A stretch of DNA of 64,000 nt from Clitopilus passeckerianus (GCA_944990035.1 CALYLX010000061.1:124001-188000), one strand, 5' to 3'. Positions 9,829 through 23,600 are shown, numbered from the stretch's first letter. Notes: generated by a model not told the origin, from the sequence alone. Translations and numbers: made by a program.

Positions 9829-12800
9829 ATGGCCCCCTCCGCCACTATGGAGGCGTCCCTTCATGATCTAAATGACTCTCGTCCTCTTAAGAGGCAGAGG
9901 AAATCTGCTGCTAGCGAGGAACCTCACCAGAATGACCCTGCTCAAGCGCAACCTATTGATCATATATTTATTACTGAGGGGAATGTTATGAAAAAACCGG
10001 GAGGCAAGAAGGTACGCCCGCAGAGCCTTCTTGGCTATGACTATTTTTGACCTCTTGATGAATCATTTCAGGCCCCCTTGTCATGTTGCGAATGTCGTCG
10101 GTGCGTCTTGCTGTGCCTCAGCCTCGTGTGTGCTCTCCAAGGCTGACGACTTCCATGTTTTTGCGGTAGGCTGAAGCTCAAGGTTGGTCCTCAAAAGTCC
10201 GTTGGTGGTAACCCTGACTCCCACTCATCATGCGCCCCTTCTTAGTGCGACCGTAATTTCCCTTGCGCTTCATGCAAGGTAATTGCCAAGTCTTTGCTGA
10301 GATAACGATCTTTAACCTTTTCATGTACCTAGAAACGAGGCTGCGCAGAGATATGTCCCGAAGGTGACCTCATATCTCTATCCTATCGTAAATATTTCCT
10401 AACAGATATTCTTTCATAGGTGTGCTGGTTTCGGGGAAGGGAACACGATTTATTCTCGCCAATACCGAGCAACTTCATGACAAAATCCATGAAATGAGCG
10501 AAAGGATAAGGCAGCTTGAAGAAGCATTGGAACAACTACAAACGCAATGTTCACCAGAGCCCCACCCACTCTTAGGCCCAGAATTCGCAGGAGTCAAGAG
10601 TACCATGGGCCTCTACGGGAATACACAGGCAGGTCCAGAACCCCACTCATCGTCGTCACCTGGGAAATCCGGGCCCCAGGCGAGTACTTCGAATGCGATG
10701 AATGTTGACAACGAAGATGTGAAGCCTAAGCTCTCGTTATCAATGGTATGTTCCTCCCACCCTCTGGTTATATCATACCACTCATCCATAATTTCTTGCT
10801 CCAGACTCGTTCTAGGACTGATGAATCGCCCGACGCTATGTTCGCCGAAGTCGTCCGCCTAAGTCAGTCGTATCCTCTACCGGACAACGTGTCCCCGGAA
10901 CCAAATCTCAAGTTGCGGGAATACATACGCGGAATGCTCCCTGACCGCACTGAGGCCGAACACCTATGGCAACAGGCATTAGAAAATGCTCTCTGGCAGT
11001 ATGTTCCTTGATTGACTTGATCGAGTCTCCAACTCACTTGTCGTCATCATTCCAGATACAACCCTCACCCAAGCGAAACCTTCTTCCCCAATCTTGCACA
11101 TCATTGTTATACCAGTGCTACAGAAGAACTCTCGCCTCGCCGTCTTGCCCTTCTATTTATGATCCTCGCCGTTGGATGTCTGGTGGATATTAAGCATAGA
11201 GGTCCTGACTCGCCTGATGCGGAGAGGTATCATCAAAATGCGAGGGCTGCACTTTGTGAGATTCCGGTAATGGAGGAGACGAATGTGGAGACGATTACGG
11301 CGCTATTTTATGAGATTTGGTATCTTATGGTCTTCTCGGATAAGAAGAAGGCGGCTGGGTATGCTTGGGGTTTGATGGGCTTGACGGCGAAGCTGGCGCA
11401 AAGTGTGAGTAGCCCAATTCCTTACCTGCCCTTCACCTGGGTTATCGAATGTGCTGGTGATACATTGTACTGACATTTTCCGTTCTATTTGTAGATCGGA
11501 CTGCGTAAGTGGCGCTTTTACTCTTGTTCTATTCCGGACTTCTGGACCTGAACTCTGCTTCATAGATCGTGGAGGCGGCGGCTCCAAGGTCATACCAGAG
11601 GAAGTAGAGAAACGTAGATCTCTGTTCTGGGAACTCCTCTATCTTGATGCCCGCCTCGTAAGTTGATAGACTATTCACTGGGTTATCTACCGACCTAATC
11701 TCGGTCCTATGAAGTCACTCTCGCTTGGACGGCCTCCATCGTTGAATGTCAAATATATGGATTGCCCACGCCCGTCGTATACTCCGGATTATGGGACCGA
11801 CCCCTCGCTAGGTTTCCATGCGTGTACGTCCGTTCAAACCACTGTCCTTTATTGCATCAATTGTTTATGCAATGTGACGTGGTCCCACAGATCAAGAATG
11901 GAAACATTCTTGGTACGTATCATGTCTGGCACCTGTACTGGATGTCATCTCACAACCCTCGCTCGACTATTCAATTGTGATTGACCTTGACACCAAAATC
12001 CGTGACTTTTCCTTCCCACAACCCTTGAGGAACACGATACCCAGGGACCGGTCACTATACATGCAGAAAGCATCGCTTGCTATTGCGCTTGAAGCTGGTG
12101 GGTAGTTGATTTCCTCTTTCATCTTGCCACCTCATGCCGTTCCCCGCATTCTCCCCACCACTGTCTTCTTTGCCGGCCGTATGCTCACTCGGTGCTTTCA
12201 TTAGTTCTACTGCAACTGCACCGGTCATATTTCACTCGAGCCCTGAGCGGCCCGGAAGAGGCATTTAACCGCCGGCACAAATACGCGCCGTCCGTGGTCG
12301 CTGTATTTTTGAGTGCCTCCAGGATGATTGCAACCGTGCAAGACCTCTATCATCGCGAACCACAATTAACAGCGCGGATCCTCGGATACTGGTCAAACGC
12401 CTTCTCCGCAGCTGTACGTCATCCGTTTTGCGTGATCTGCTTAATCGTGGAAATGAACAGAATATTAACCGAAAATCTTTTCATTTCTATATTTCCCTTG
12501 ATAGGTCGCGTTGTGTCTCCTCGTGTCAAGAGCCCCATTTACATGCTTGTCACCTGCGGTCCTGCAGGAACTTGAGAGGGCAAGAGGGTTGTTTAAGCAA
12601 GCGAAGGACACATGTCCGCGTGCGCAACAAGTCATTGTAAGCCGCCGGTCCAGATTTACGTGGAGTTTTTTTTACTGATGATTGCCGATTTTCCTATTCA
12701 TTCGTGGAACTTTTCATCTATCTTTTCCTGATTTTTGCAGCCGATCCTGGAACGAATGGTCAACAAGGCTAATGATATCTATAACAGGTGGTCTGAAGGA

Positions 12801-13352
12801 CAGGAAGTGCAGCTCATGCTCCAACATGTCGTTGGAGAGGAGCAGTTGGATCAACATGATTTCGGAGGGGATATCTCGATGACCACGAATGGAAGGTTTA
12901 TCGCATCTCCTTCTCCCCCTGCCCCAATTACGGGCGCAGACTCGTTCTCAAAGACACATCGTAGCCTGGGCCAGTGTATCGCAGAGGTCCATCAGAGAGC
13001 GAAATTAATGTTCCCTAATCGCAAACCCTGCAACTGCTCAGGTCAAGTTGCCTCGCATTGCCCACCATCTCACTTTTGGATGCCGCCACCGCCAAATATG
13101 CCCGGAACCTCTCCGGTCCTGCCAAGTTTATACTCACAAGACTACGACACGACCCCTCCTTCCGTAAACGCTCGTAAGGGCGATACCACAAATAGGCCTG
13201 CATTTGGATCATTGCCACCCAACCAGGAGAATGGCCAGGGTCAATCACATCCCATCCAATCCACGTCGAAACTGATTTCGGTGGATTCCCTAAACCTGGA
13301 ACTTGGTGCCTTCAACTCATCCAGCGACCAACCTTGGATGTCGTTCTTCTAG
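9829..13352 (+). CDS. Zn2Cys6 transcription factor, fungal-specific TF domain (tandem copy 1)
   Basis: A multi-exon gene of about 800 residues. After a basic N-terminus (RPLKRQRKS), the zinc cluster is pieced together from four tiny exons between 10073 and 10363: CCECRR, LKLK, CDRNFPCASC, KKRGCAEICPEG. It gives the six-cysteine Gal4-type pattern. The segment after it (TRFILANTEQLHDKI, then a heptad-rich helix up to about 10540) looks like a linker and dimerising coiled coil. The rest resembles the fungal-specific TF domain: EIPVMEETNVETITALFYEIWYL, SLFWELLYLDARL and ARILGYWSNAFSAA. The protein ends QPWMSFF. It is homologous over its whole length to the next gene, in tandem, same strand, 465 bases apart. 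Target genes are unknown. Inner exon edges in 11.4-12.2 kb are less certain. Confidence 0.8.
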
Positions 13353-13817
13353 TCATACCATTTCTTTGACCGAGTCATCATTCCTCTGCCGTACAATATT
13401 TACCCCCTAACTCCTAGTTCGGTTCAATCTAGATAACCTTGTGCCATATGATACTTTCGTTCGTACACTCCCGTTGTTGTATATATCTCTTGCTGGTGTA
13501 TGTATTACTTTGTTCTTACACGAACACACGAACTGAATTGGGAACTGAATTGGTGTATACTTTTGACTGACAGCCAGCCGCTCCCTCCGCCAGAACTCCG
13601 AATGATTCGCAATCCGTTTCGCTCGCACTGAAAATTGGTCCTCGAGGACATCAACGATCGCCCGAATATGGGCAAAAGCTGATAAAATACAGCGAGAACG
13701 TGGGAATTTGGCTCGGTGCCTTTGCCCCGGCAGTCACGGGGATAAACCGTCACTTTTGAGCGGCAAGCCTTTTACCAGGTTCTTCGAAATAGCACCATCC
13801 ATCTTCACCCTCTTGCA
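13353..13817. other. Intergenic spacer between tandem Zn2Cys6 genes
   Basis: About 465 bases hold the 3' end of copy 1 and the promoter of copy 2. No clear TATA box or repeat was seen. Confidence 0.4.
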
Positions 13818-16800
13818 ATGCTCTCGGGGTCCCCCTACGATAACCCTTCCCCCTCACGAACCTCAATGGACGTCGACGAGGAGGAAGCTTTGAATCCTCA
13901 TGGCGTTAAACGTCAGCGGAGCGGCTTCGTTGCCGCCGGTTACAACCACGAACCTGGATTTGTCTCCGTATCTGGGGACTATCCAGCGGAAAAATCGAAT
14001 CATGGTCCCGTACCGTCGACATCGACTTCGCAGCTCAAGACACAAGAAAGTACGCAAGTTGCTAGCAGTAATGGCAAGGAAAAAGGCCGAAAACTCTCGT
14101 GCAAAGAATGTCGGAGGTATGTGATTATTCCCATACAACAATCAAGGTGAGAGAACTAACGTTCGCGGCCATTTTAGATTGAAGCTCAAGGCAGGCTCTT
14201 GTTATCACTCGGCGATTATACATGTCTAACGTTCTCTAGTGCGATCGTGTTTTCCCCTGTCAGGTTGGTGTATTAAAAACGCTGTGATCCATTCGATTTG
14301 CTAACTGAGCAAACTCAACTTCCTAGTCATGCGTCAAACGAGGTTGCGGTAGTCTCTGCCCAGAAGGTACTTTGGTCCAACAAACATGATATTAATGTGT
14401 CTTCTTAATTTCTGTATCTTTACAGGTGCTCTCACATCTGGCAGGGGTAGTCGGTGCGTTTCGTGGCCCGACCGGAACTGTGCACAGCAGCTGAATGTTT
14501 TATTTAGGTTCATCCTTGCAAACACTGAACAGCTTCATGAAAAAATCACAACTCTTTCTGATCGTGTTCGTGACCTTGAAGAAGCTCTGGCGTTTGTCCA
14601 GGCCAAGGTGTCTAAGGAACCACACCCTCTCCTCAATACAGACCTCCTTCGCATCAAAACGTCCGAGGACTTATATGGGACCACTCAGCCACCTCAATTA
14701 CCCTCCGGTCCTCCGCCAGCAATATCGCAGCCTCCTTATCGCCCCATAGGTTCCACATCACCACCCAATGGCGAAAAGTTGTTACCTCAGAAGCCCCAAA
14801 ACACGTCAACCACGAGGACGAAGCCTGGCCCTCCAGAGGTACCTAAGGACGTACTTCAACTCAGTGCAACGTTCCCGTTCCCCTGGGCCGTTGATCTGAG
14901 GATTCGTCAATCGATCCGTGAGGCACTGCCCCCACAAGAGGAGGCAATAGCTACGTGCGAGTCGGCGCAGAAGAATGCACTTTGGCAGTACGTCTCCCAC
15001 TTCCTTACGCGAATTTCTCCGTTTCCCCTTCGTCATTTTCCGCCGCCGCTTCTTCCCCGTCTCCACCAAATTATGTTAGACTTTCCCGCCGGGTTTGTCT
15101 CGTTTATCAATTGTTACCGCAATCACCGGGGATGAAGGGTCCGGGTAGATGGGAGTGGTCAGGAGTGTTCCCAGAGGATCACCTCGTTCCACCTGCCCGC
15201 TCCGTTCTCCTCGGGGTCATTGTACTTCTCTTGCTTGCGAGACTGAATTGAAGATGCACATGCTGACTGAACTTTCTATCCAGGTATCACATCGATGCAT
15301 CTGAAACCTTCTTTCAGAACCTCATACATCACGTTTACCACAGTGATATTGAGGATTTGCGACCTCGTCGGTTGGCGCTTCTATTGATGATGCTCTCTGT
15401 TGGTTCGATCGTGGACTTGCGAAAGCCGATCGGGAACCTCTATGGCGAAGCATATCATCATCTTGCGAGAGCGGCGGTGTGTGAGATTCCGCTGATGGAG
15501 GAGCCGGACTTCGATGTGTTGCATACACTGGTAAGATTTTCGTGGACACAGATTTGGGGAAGCCTCTGATGTATCATTCGTGTGCCCGCAGTTCTACATG
15601 ATTTGGTGGCACCTCATCTTTTCGGACAACAGGAAGGCAGTTGGATATGCTTGGAATTTGATGGGCTTTGTGGCCAAACTTGCACAAGGGGTAGGTGTTC
15701 TTTAGTGCTGAAGACATGTGCCACACTGATGCTTTGCGTCATCTAGTTGGGTTTACGTGCGTCTCTTCGATTTCACCTGTGCTAAGCAGATTACTCACTG
15801 AGCAACAGACCGCGACAGCCCTCGATTGAGAGGTTTACCTGAAGAAGATGAAAGGCGCCGAGCAATTTTCTGGGAGTTGCTGAATATAGACGCTCGAATG
15901 GTTGGTCTCATCCCACCATTCCGCCTTCCAAAATCTAACATTTCGATTTGCAGAGCTTGTCCTTGGGCCGACCTCCATCTATTTGCCTCTCGCATGTGGA
16001 TGTCCGTACTCCTTCATTCCACGGCCCTGGTCTTTACGTGCCTAGGCAAGAAGCTATATGTACGTCATTTCCCCTCCTTCACTTTCACACGACGCTCAAT
16101 GACTATTTCCTGTAGATCATGACTGGAAGCACAAGTTCTTCATCCACTGCCTCACCCCCGTTCTTGAAGCCATCGTGAACACTAATGCCCCTCTTACCTA
16201 CGCCAAGGTCCTCGACTTGGACAATGAAGTCAGAGATTTTGAAGTCCCTGATGTTCTACGGGACAGGCGGCACCACTCGCAGGACGAACCTCCATTCCTT
16301 GCCATGCAGAGGGCAATGGTGGCGAGTAGCCGTGAAATTGGTGGGTGGCACTTACCGTGTCCAATCTGAATGCCAACTGATTGAAGTGATTGGAATAGCG
16401 TTGCTACAGCTTCATCGTCGGTTCTTTACTGAAGCCATGAACAGTGCCGACCCGTTGGATATTAACCATCCTTATGCACCCTCTGTTTTGGCAACGTACC
16501 TCGGTGCTGCGACCCTCACTGATGCTCTGGATATCTTGTTCAGCAAAGAGCCTCAACTGAGTGCGAGATTCTTGTATCTGTGGATTAATGCGTACTCTGC
16601 TGCGGTAAGCATACTTTCAAAAGCTCTAATTTGAATGACTCGAGTTCTCACTTTTTGCCAGGTCACGCTTTCGTTGATCGTTTTCCGCGCTCCTTTGACC
16701 CCGTTCGCCAACAGTGCTGCCTTCGAGTTGGAAAAAGTCTGCCACTTATTCAAGAAGGCGTCAACTGTTCTTCCCGCTAGCAGCCAGATTTTGGTATGTA

Positions 16801-17368
16801 TTGTCTTTTCAGACTAGCGGCTTCCTTACTGAGTGCACCATTTTAGCCCCTCGTCGAAAAGCTTTCCCAAAAAGCACACGCTTGCCTGAAATTACATCGC
16901 TCTTCGTCATCCCAGGATCAATATCAAGCGTCAAACCCATACCCCCGTGTTCTCGCACCTGGAGAGCAGCCCAGGCTGCCAGCTTCGTTCCATAATGTAC
17001 ACCGTACTCTGCTGCGGTTCGCTGAAGAGATGAAGTCCAGTGCAACTTCGATGACTTTACCGCCCACACCTGTACCAAGTCACATGCCGTTGAGGGATTA
17101 CATTTCCGTGCAGGAGAGCTGGCTACCAGACGTCTACAAGTACGGCAGCACGACACCTACGCCCGGACCAAGCTCGAGCGCCAAGGGATTCCCTCCTACG
17201 CATAGGAATCAGCCGCAACCTCTGCCTACAGCGCAGCAGCTGCACGCCGATAGGCAGAAGCTGTTCGTGCCAAACAGCCCGAGGGTGGACGGGAAAGAGG
17301 AGTTCAATCTTGATTATGGAGCATTGACCGTGCAGCTGGAAGATACCAGCTATATGGCTTGGTTCTGA
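13818..17368 (+). CDS. Zn2Cys6 transcription factor, fungal-specific TF domain (tandem copy 2)
   Basis: A paralogue of the preceding gene with the same architecture: an acidic/basic N-terminus (MDVDEEEA...VKRQRSGF), the split zinc cluster (CKECRR, LKLK, CDRVFPCQSC, VKRGCGSLCPEG), the linker FILANTEQLHEKI with a coiled coil, KEPHPLL, then the regulatory domain with EIPLMEEPDFDVLHTL, AIFWELLNIDARM and ARFLYLWINAYSAA. It ends YMAWF, the same aromatic-tail style as copy 1. An intron (about 14455-14509) splits the conserved SRFILAN block; the same block is continuous in copy 1. The product is about 800 residues. The pair looks like an old tandem duplication followed by divergence. Function and targets cannot be read from the sequence. 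Confidence 0.8.
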
Positions 17369-18054
17369 GCTTTGTATTGCTTGTTGCATACTTCTTTTTG
17401 CTTTCTTCTTCCTGCTTCTTTTTTGATTCATCGTCTTGAATCTTGGGCTTGGGTACCTAGGACGGACACTGTACTATATCCATTGCTTGCTCCCTTGCTA
17501 GGCTAGTAAGATATTTATTGGTCAGTGATAATTTATGAAGAAAACCATAACCACCACTCTTGCATCGACTATTTACCTCAATACTTGCTACTCATAGCTA
17601 TAGCTTTATCCTAACTCATCCCAGCGTTGTTATGTAGACACTACCGATTTTGCTTGTATCAAGACCAGCTAAAATTAAATACCAATGTATCCTTGCTTCC
17701 CCTTCCTCTGGCTGTTCTGACTCTTCTGAGGCTTTCAGCGCGTTCTCTGCGACGCGTCCGGATTACATAACCCAATTCACCTTTCCATCGAGTCGTCGTT
17801 GCCCGCCAGCCTGCATCTATAACTGCTACAGTGCCAGCTTTCCGGCCAGAAGAAGACCTAGCGCAAAGGAAGGACGGAATACAGAAGAGTCAGCCGAGGC
17901 GGAAAGCTTTCTGCCCACTTAACGATCCTCATTGGGAGAAACCCGAACCTTACAGAGCCAGGACTGTCAACCCAAGACACCCGATATCAGCTCAAACGCT
18001 ACTAGTACCCGATAATTACGCGGAAATTAATAACTGCAAGTAATTGGTGGTGAC
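17369..18054. other. Intergenic, probable CAF1 promoter
   Basis: Contains the 3' flank of the second Zn2Cys6 gene and the upstream region of CAF1. Short open frames overlap on the plus strand (17650-18040) but show no domain, and no core promoter motif is obvious. Confidence 0.35.
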
Positions 18055-19464
18055 ATGTCGCAAATTACGGAGGTATGGGCCCCCAATTTGGAGGCGGAGA
18101 TGCGGAATATCAGAAATTTGGTGGAAAAGTACAATTACATTGCCATGGTCAGATCCTTTTACCTTCCTCTGTGGCTGCAAACTGACTTAATGATTTTCCT
18201 TTGCGTCTGCCTTCTACTGTCTGCCTGCTCAGGATACAGAATTTCCCGGTGTTGTCGCTCGCCCAATAGGGTCCTTCAAGACTTCATCGGATTACCATTA
18301 CCAAACTATGAGGTGTAATGTCGATCTCTTGAAGATTATTCAGGTATGCCCCGTATGCTACTGTTCTGGCTTTTTTAGATTCAACGAGCACCTCATAGGT
18401 TGGTATCACGCTTGCAGACGAGGAAGGGAATACGCCAGAAGAAGGCGGCACATGGCAATTCAACTTCAGGTTCAGTGTCAAGTGTGTACCAGCTTCAACC
18501 ACAGATCTTACGGAATACTGATATTGGTTGCTGGATAGCGACGACATTTACTCCCCAGACTCCGTCGAACATCTACAAAAATGTGGCTTCGAATTCCAGC
18601 AGCACGAAAGCATAGGCATCCTCCCAAATGACTTTGCGGAGTTGATGATCACCAGCGGGTTGGTTCTTGAGGAAGGTGTGAGATGGATTGGATTCCACAG
18701 GTCAGGACGGCTTTTGGTTCGCTTTCGATATTGGTTCTCATTGCAGCTCTCTCGCAGCGGCTATGACTTTGGGTATTTTGTCTCCCTGCTGACAGCATCA
18801 TCGCTGCCGACAACGGAGGATGAATTCTTCAAGCTGCTAAGAACATGGTTCCCGACGGTATACGACCTGAAGTACCTAATGAGGAGTAACAACGTCGTGA
18901 AGGGAAGTGCAGGAAATGCAGGAATACAAGTGAAGGGTGGTTTGGTAGAGCTAGGTGATGAACTGGGCGTAAGCTGCTTTTCCCCATCCTCTCCTCTCCA
19001 TGGGTCTATAAGTTGTTCAGATTCCCCGGCCGACGACAACGCCGTCTACAGGAACAGATTCCCTACTAACATCCCAAACCTTCTTCAAGCTTCGCCAAAA
19101 GTACTTCAATGATTCTATCGACGACCACGAATTCTCCGGGAAACTCTACGGTCTAGGGCAGACCTTCAGCCAGAACGGTGTCAATGGGCATGGCGGTCTG
19201 GGCGGGACCGGTATGGGGATGGGTGTGACCATCGCAGAGAGGGAGGATCGGGGAAGTGCGCTGATAAGTAACTCGAGGGAAGGCCACAACCAGGTTCATG
19301 GGCAAGCTCTTGGGCATGGGCAGCAAGTTGGGGCTAACCAAAACCACACGGGTGTGGGGATGGGAATGGGTGCACTGGGAAGCGCGGGCTTGCAGGCTGC
19401 TGGAGTGGGATTTGGGATGAATGGTCCGTATGGGTTGAGGAGTGGGCTGGTTGGCGGGAGATAA
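18055..19464 (+). CDS. caf1: CCR4-NOT deadenylase subunit CAF1/POP2 (CNOT7/8 family)
   Basis: Six exons (18055-18147, 18233-18343, 18399-18481, 18539-18700, 18758-18968, 19021-19464) encode 367 residues. The N-terminal 270 residues match CAF1 closely: EVWAPNLEAEMRNIR, YNYIAMDTEFPGVVARPIG, MRCNVDLLKIIQ, FAELMITSGLVL, GYDFGYF and YDLKYLM. CAF1 is the DEDD-type 3'-5' exonuclease that shortens mRNA poly(A) tails inside CCR4-NOT. The acidic residues of DTEFPG, GYDFG and the last Asp (TGTDSLL) are present. The position of the family's catalytic His, five residues before that Asp (HQAGSD in animals), reads Pro here. The C-terminal ~90 residues are rich in Gly, Met, Gln and His (GMGMGV, GHGQQVG), unlike animal CAF1. 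All phases close with standard splice sites. Confidence 0.92.
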
Positions 19465-20601
19465 CCTCTTGTACGAATAAATTTGCCTACTAGGGTGTAT
19501 TCGTGTATTACTGTAATTTATCTGCTTCTCTTTCTCTTTCAAACGCTCTCCTACCAGTGAGGATTAGGCTCGGCACGTCGGACTTTGGATCCCTTGAGCC
19601 TCCATGCTTTCGACCGCGACCGGTAGCTTCAAGTTGACAATTCATTCATTATCGCGGCCTTTAGAACCTTAACTCAACAGCTAGCAGTTTCATAGGGAGT
19701 TAACGAAGGACTTGGTTATGGTTTAAATTCCACTGAGTAGTCTAGCAAAGGTCTGTGTCTGCACCTCTTAGGTTGCTATAAGGATGCCTGAACCTTTTCC
19801 TTACAGTGTTCCGTACTCAGATCCCTCTATACGCAATATTTTGCCGAGTTAATCAATGCAATGCAATGGTTTGCCTTGCACGGATGTTATGTAGACTGTC
19901 ACAATACACGACACATGATCTATGAGCGAGGCGCCCAACAGCCTTTGCTGTGTCCTCCCGCAAGTAGCTCTTGTCTCGCTTCAACAATCTTCAGGTTGCT
20001 TTGGATGACATTGATTTTTCCCTCCATCCTTGCGCGCCCGAAGTAATGGCCCAGGACACAAACCCCGTAGGCAGCAACCCCCCTGGAAGGCAATGTATGC
20101 CTGATTTTGAGACACGACTCCTGGAGCAGTAAAGCTGGGCAGTGTACAAGGGTTTACCGGGAGCTATATGTGGGCCCATCGAAGCCCATGTTCTGAATCA
20201 ACTTCTTCTTGGCGTGGGAGTCCTTTCGTTTGGCCTTCAGGCGACGGTGGAGATCTGTGAAGGGCTTTTGAAAAACACTGGTTTTCGCGAGCAATTTTTA
20301 CAAAGCTGGGAATCGGGTTCCTTCAAGGAGATTACTCACAACAGTAAGCTATATTTTTGGGTCCAATAAAACTCGAATGATCCGACTTGATGTTTTAGGC
20401 GAACTTTTGACATCGATCATCGCCCTTCATCTTGGAGTCGATGACAAGGAAGCCTCGTTTCAAAATACTCAGCTGGACCACCCTCACCTACCGCTAGCCT
20501 TAGTCCCCTTACCCGTACAAGAGACCCCTTGCAACATAGGTTCGCTTGTCACGGTTCCTTTGAAGCTTACTGCTACTGAGGTGTCTTTGCGCCGTGTCCA
20601 G
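19465..20601. other. Intergenic / possible N-terminal exons of the NACHT gene
   Basis: Open frames at 20142-20369 and 20377-20632 (+) may carry N-terminal exons of the downstream NACHT-ankyrin gene, for instance a helical segment with LQATVEICEGLLKNTGF. I could not join them with confidence. No other feature was seen. Confidence 0.3.
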
Positions 20602-23600
20602 AATCTGTCATCACTGGCGACCAATACACAACAATGTATCGCAAAAACGGGCGCCGAACACTTGCCTTTGGTTTCTGGAATCCTGGCAATTTCAGGCATT
20701 TTTCAAGGAACCCCAGCGCCAAATTCTATGGTGTCACGGAATGCGTGCGTTTTTACCTCTCTAGAGCAGGTTTAGAACTAAGGTTCTTCGTAGCTGGTGT
20801 AGGAAAAACGGTTATTGCGTGAGCAGACATGATGGTGGAACAAGGATTCTGATTGACAGACGTTCAACAACTCGCTAGCAATCAATTTCCTGCGAGAAAA
20901 TCTTCCACAGGATAATGCCCTCGGATTCATCTACTTCAATTACAATCGCCGTACTTACCAGGACTTGCACGCTGTTCTAGAGGCGCTCTCCAGGCAGGTT
21001 TATGAAAATTTTCAAGACCGTATTCCCGTCGTGGCTGCGGTCTACGAAGAACTTAATGGAAAATACAAGGAGGGAAACTTTCGACCGACGACGGAAGAAC
21101 TGAAGAGTGCACCCACACAGGCTCCGGCACATTCTGCCTCTTCTACCATTGTGCTCGACGCTCTTGATGAGTATTTGGAACAATACAGCAACAAGACGAT
21201 ACGTGACCCCATCTCCGCAATCCTTGACCTCAGCCCCCACATCAAATTATTGGTAACATCGCGCTGGCTGAGTGGATTTGCAGAGATCTTTGGAGAATTC
21301 GGCAGTATGAGCCTAGCCATCGACGTTGATGACAAAGACATCCATCAATACCTCGAATCCAGGATAAAACATGAACCCTTCGATTTCGAGCTCACCCCGT
21401 CTTTCAAAGAAGATATAGTAAAGAGGGTAGCACAAGTTGCAGCTGGGAGGTGCGTTAGGTGACATACAGATCGAAACGCAATTAACAACGATCCTGCAGA
21501 TTTCTCATGGCGGAGCTGCACATGAACTTCCTTGTGGCGGACAGGCTTAGTTGGGGCGACCTAGAAGATGCATTGAAACGCCTACCCGACGAGGTCGACG
21601 GAGCATATGCACAAGTGATAAAGAGGATACGCGAGTATGTGGAAGGCCAAAGGACTCTGGCTATGTTGGCTATTGCGTTGACAGCCTATACCACCCGACC
21701 ATTACGAGTTAATGAATTTCAGCACGCTCTAGCCACAAAAAAGGGGAAGTTAGATATCGACAAATACGTCGTACCGACGTCAACAATCACCGCCGCGTGT
21801 GCCGGGATTCTTAATGTGAGAGATGGGTGGGTTGTCTTCGTTCGTAAGTACCATACCCTTGAACGATTGACTACGTTCTCACCGTGCAAAATTCAGATTC
21901 CATCGCTCAAGAATATTTCGAGAAGCACAAGGATGTGTGTTTCCCCACCATTGAATCAGACCTCGCTCATCTATGTCTCGACTACCTCTCCCTCGACCTT
22001 CTTTCCGGAAGGCTAGTTGATGCATTCCCTCAAGAGCTTGTGGAAGCCTTGCCATTCTACGAGTACGCAGCTCTGAACTGGGGTTTACACGCTCCCACGT
22101 CCAACAATACTCTCTCTTCCCGAATCTCGGCCTTCCTAGTCGCATATCCGAATGGTGCAACCATCTGGCATCATGCCAGATTTCTCCTCTACAACCAAAC
22201 ATTGTCCCGCGACGATGAACCCGAGCACGGACCGGCCCTTTTTGTCGCAGTTTTTCATAATCAACTTTCAGCAATGTCACTTCTGTTGCGAACCATCACC
22301 GAACTCCCCACCACGCTTAAGGGAAGGACACCATTGATGCTGGTCACCCGACCTAGTCAAGTCGAAGCGGCTAAAGCTCTGATCAAGACCTTTGGCGTCA
22401 ACATCGCAGCCGGAAGGACGAGGTCAGCTCTGACACATGCCGTGGGCGAAGGACTGGAAGAGCTTGTAGAGTTCCTGTTCGAGCACACCGGGATTGAGCA
22501 GGCCTTGGCATCCGATCACTGGTGGGACACACCGTTAATGATGTCTCTCGTGCCCGGGAGGGAGAATGTGTTGGAGCTGTTGCTAAACAAGATGACGGTT
22601 GGCGGCACCAATGGTCCTAGTATCGCATCCACTATCCATCAGGCATTCTTCATGGCAGTCGACTTCGGAAACATTGAAGCTTCAGAATTATTGTTGAAGC
22701 ACTGTGCTACAGCCAACAGGCCTAAGGAAAACGGATCCACCCCGCTTATGACCGCATCCCGTCGTGGAGATGAACGAATGGTCACGTTTCTCCTTGAACA
22801 CGGAGCTGTGGAATTTCTGAATCTCGAGGCTTTCGGACAGACGGCACTCTTGATTGCAGTTGCAGAGGGGGATCTCGGAGTTGTACAAGTTTTATTAAGC
22901 CATCGTGCTTCAGTTTCCGTGACAGATCGTCAGGGCCTAACCCCCTTTTCTCATGCTGCAGCACGTGGAGACGCACCCATGCTCAAAATTTTGGTTGAGC
23001 ATGAGGCTCTCAGTGGCGTGCTCAACCAACAAACTTCACATGGGGACACAGCGATATCCCTGGCAGCCAGACAAACTACTCCTCCCTGCGGACGAACGAG
23101 ACGAGTGCCGAGCAGAAGCGGTGGTCACGATGCTCCTCGCCCAAGATGGGCTTGACCTGCATCAACCAAATCATAAAGGATTGACTACACTTCACCGCGC
23201 ACATGGAGCTGGATTTACCAAGGTCGTAGTCCCTTTACTCGAGGCACACGGCCTCCAGTTGAAAGATAACTATGATGACCGTGCTACCTTTTTCCCCACC
23301 GCTGTTAGAGAAGGAGTGGACCCTGTCGCCAATGAAATACTTCGATCGGGAGGATTCGACCATGAACCAATGACAGAGGACGGCTATACAACCTTAATTG
23401 TGGCTGTTCTCAGTGGTCAAAGCAGGATGGTGGCACTTTTATGTCAACAAGATTGGGTAGATGTTAACGCCAAAGATAAGGAGGGACGGACGCCGCTTGC
23501 TCTTGCAGCACTCAGAGGTAATGAAGAGGTGCTCTGTAAACTATTAGAGCATCGCAACATCGACGTCAACGTGCGCGACAACGATGGATGTACCCCCCTT

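Noticed and set aside
22953..23155. Hidden intron to explain the ankyrin frame change
   Set aside because: No donor-acceptor pair of normal length in this interval restores frame while keeping the repeats, so a frameshift is the better reading.
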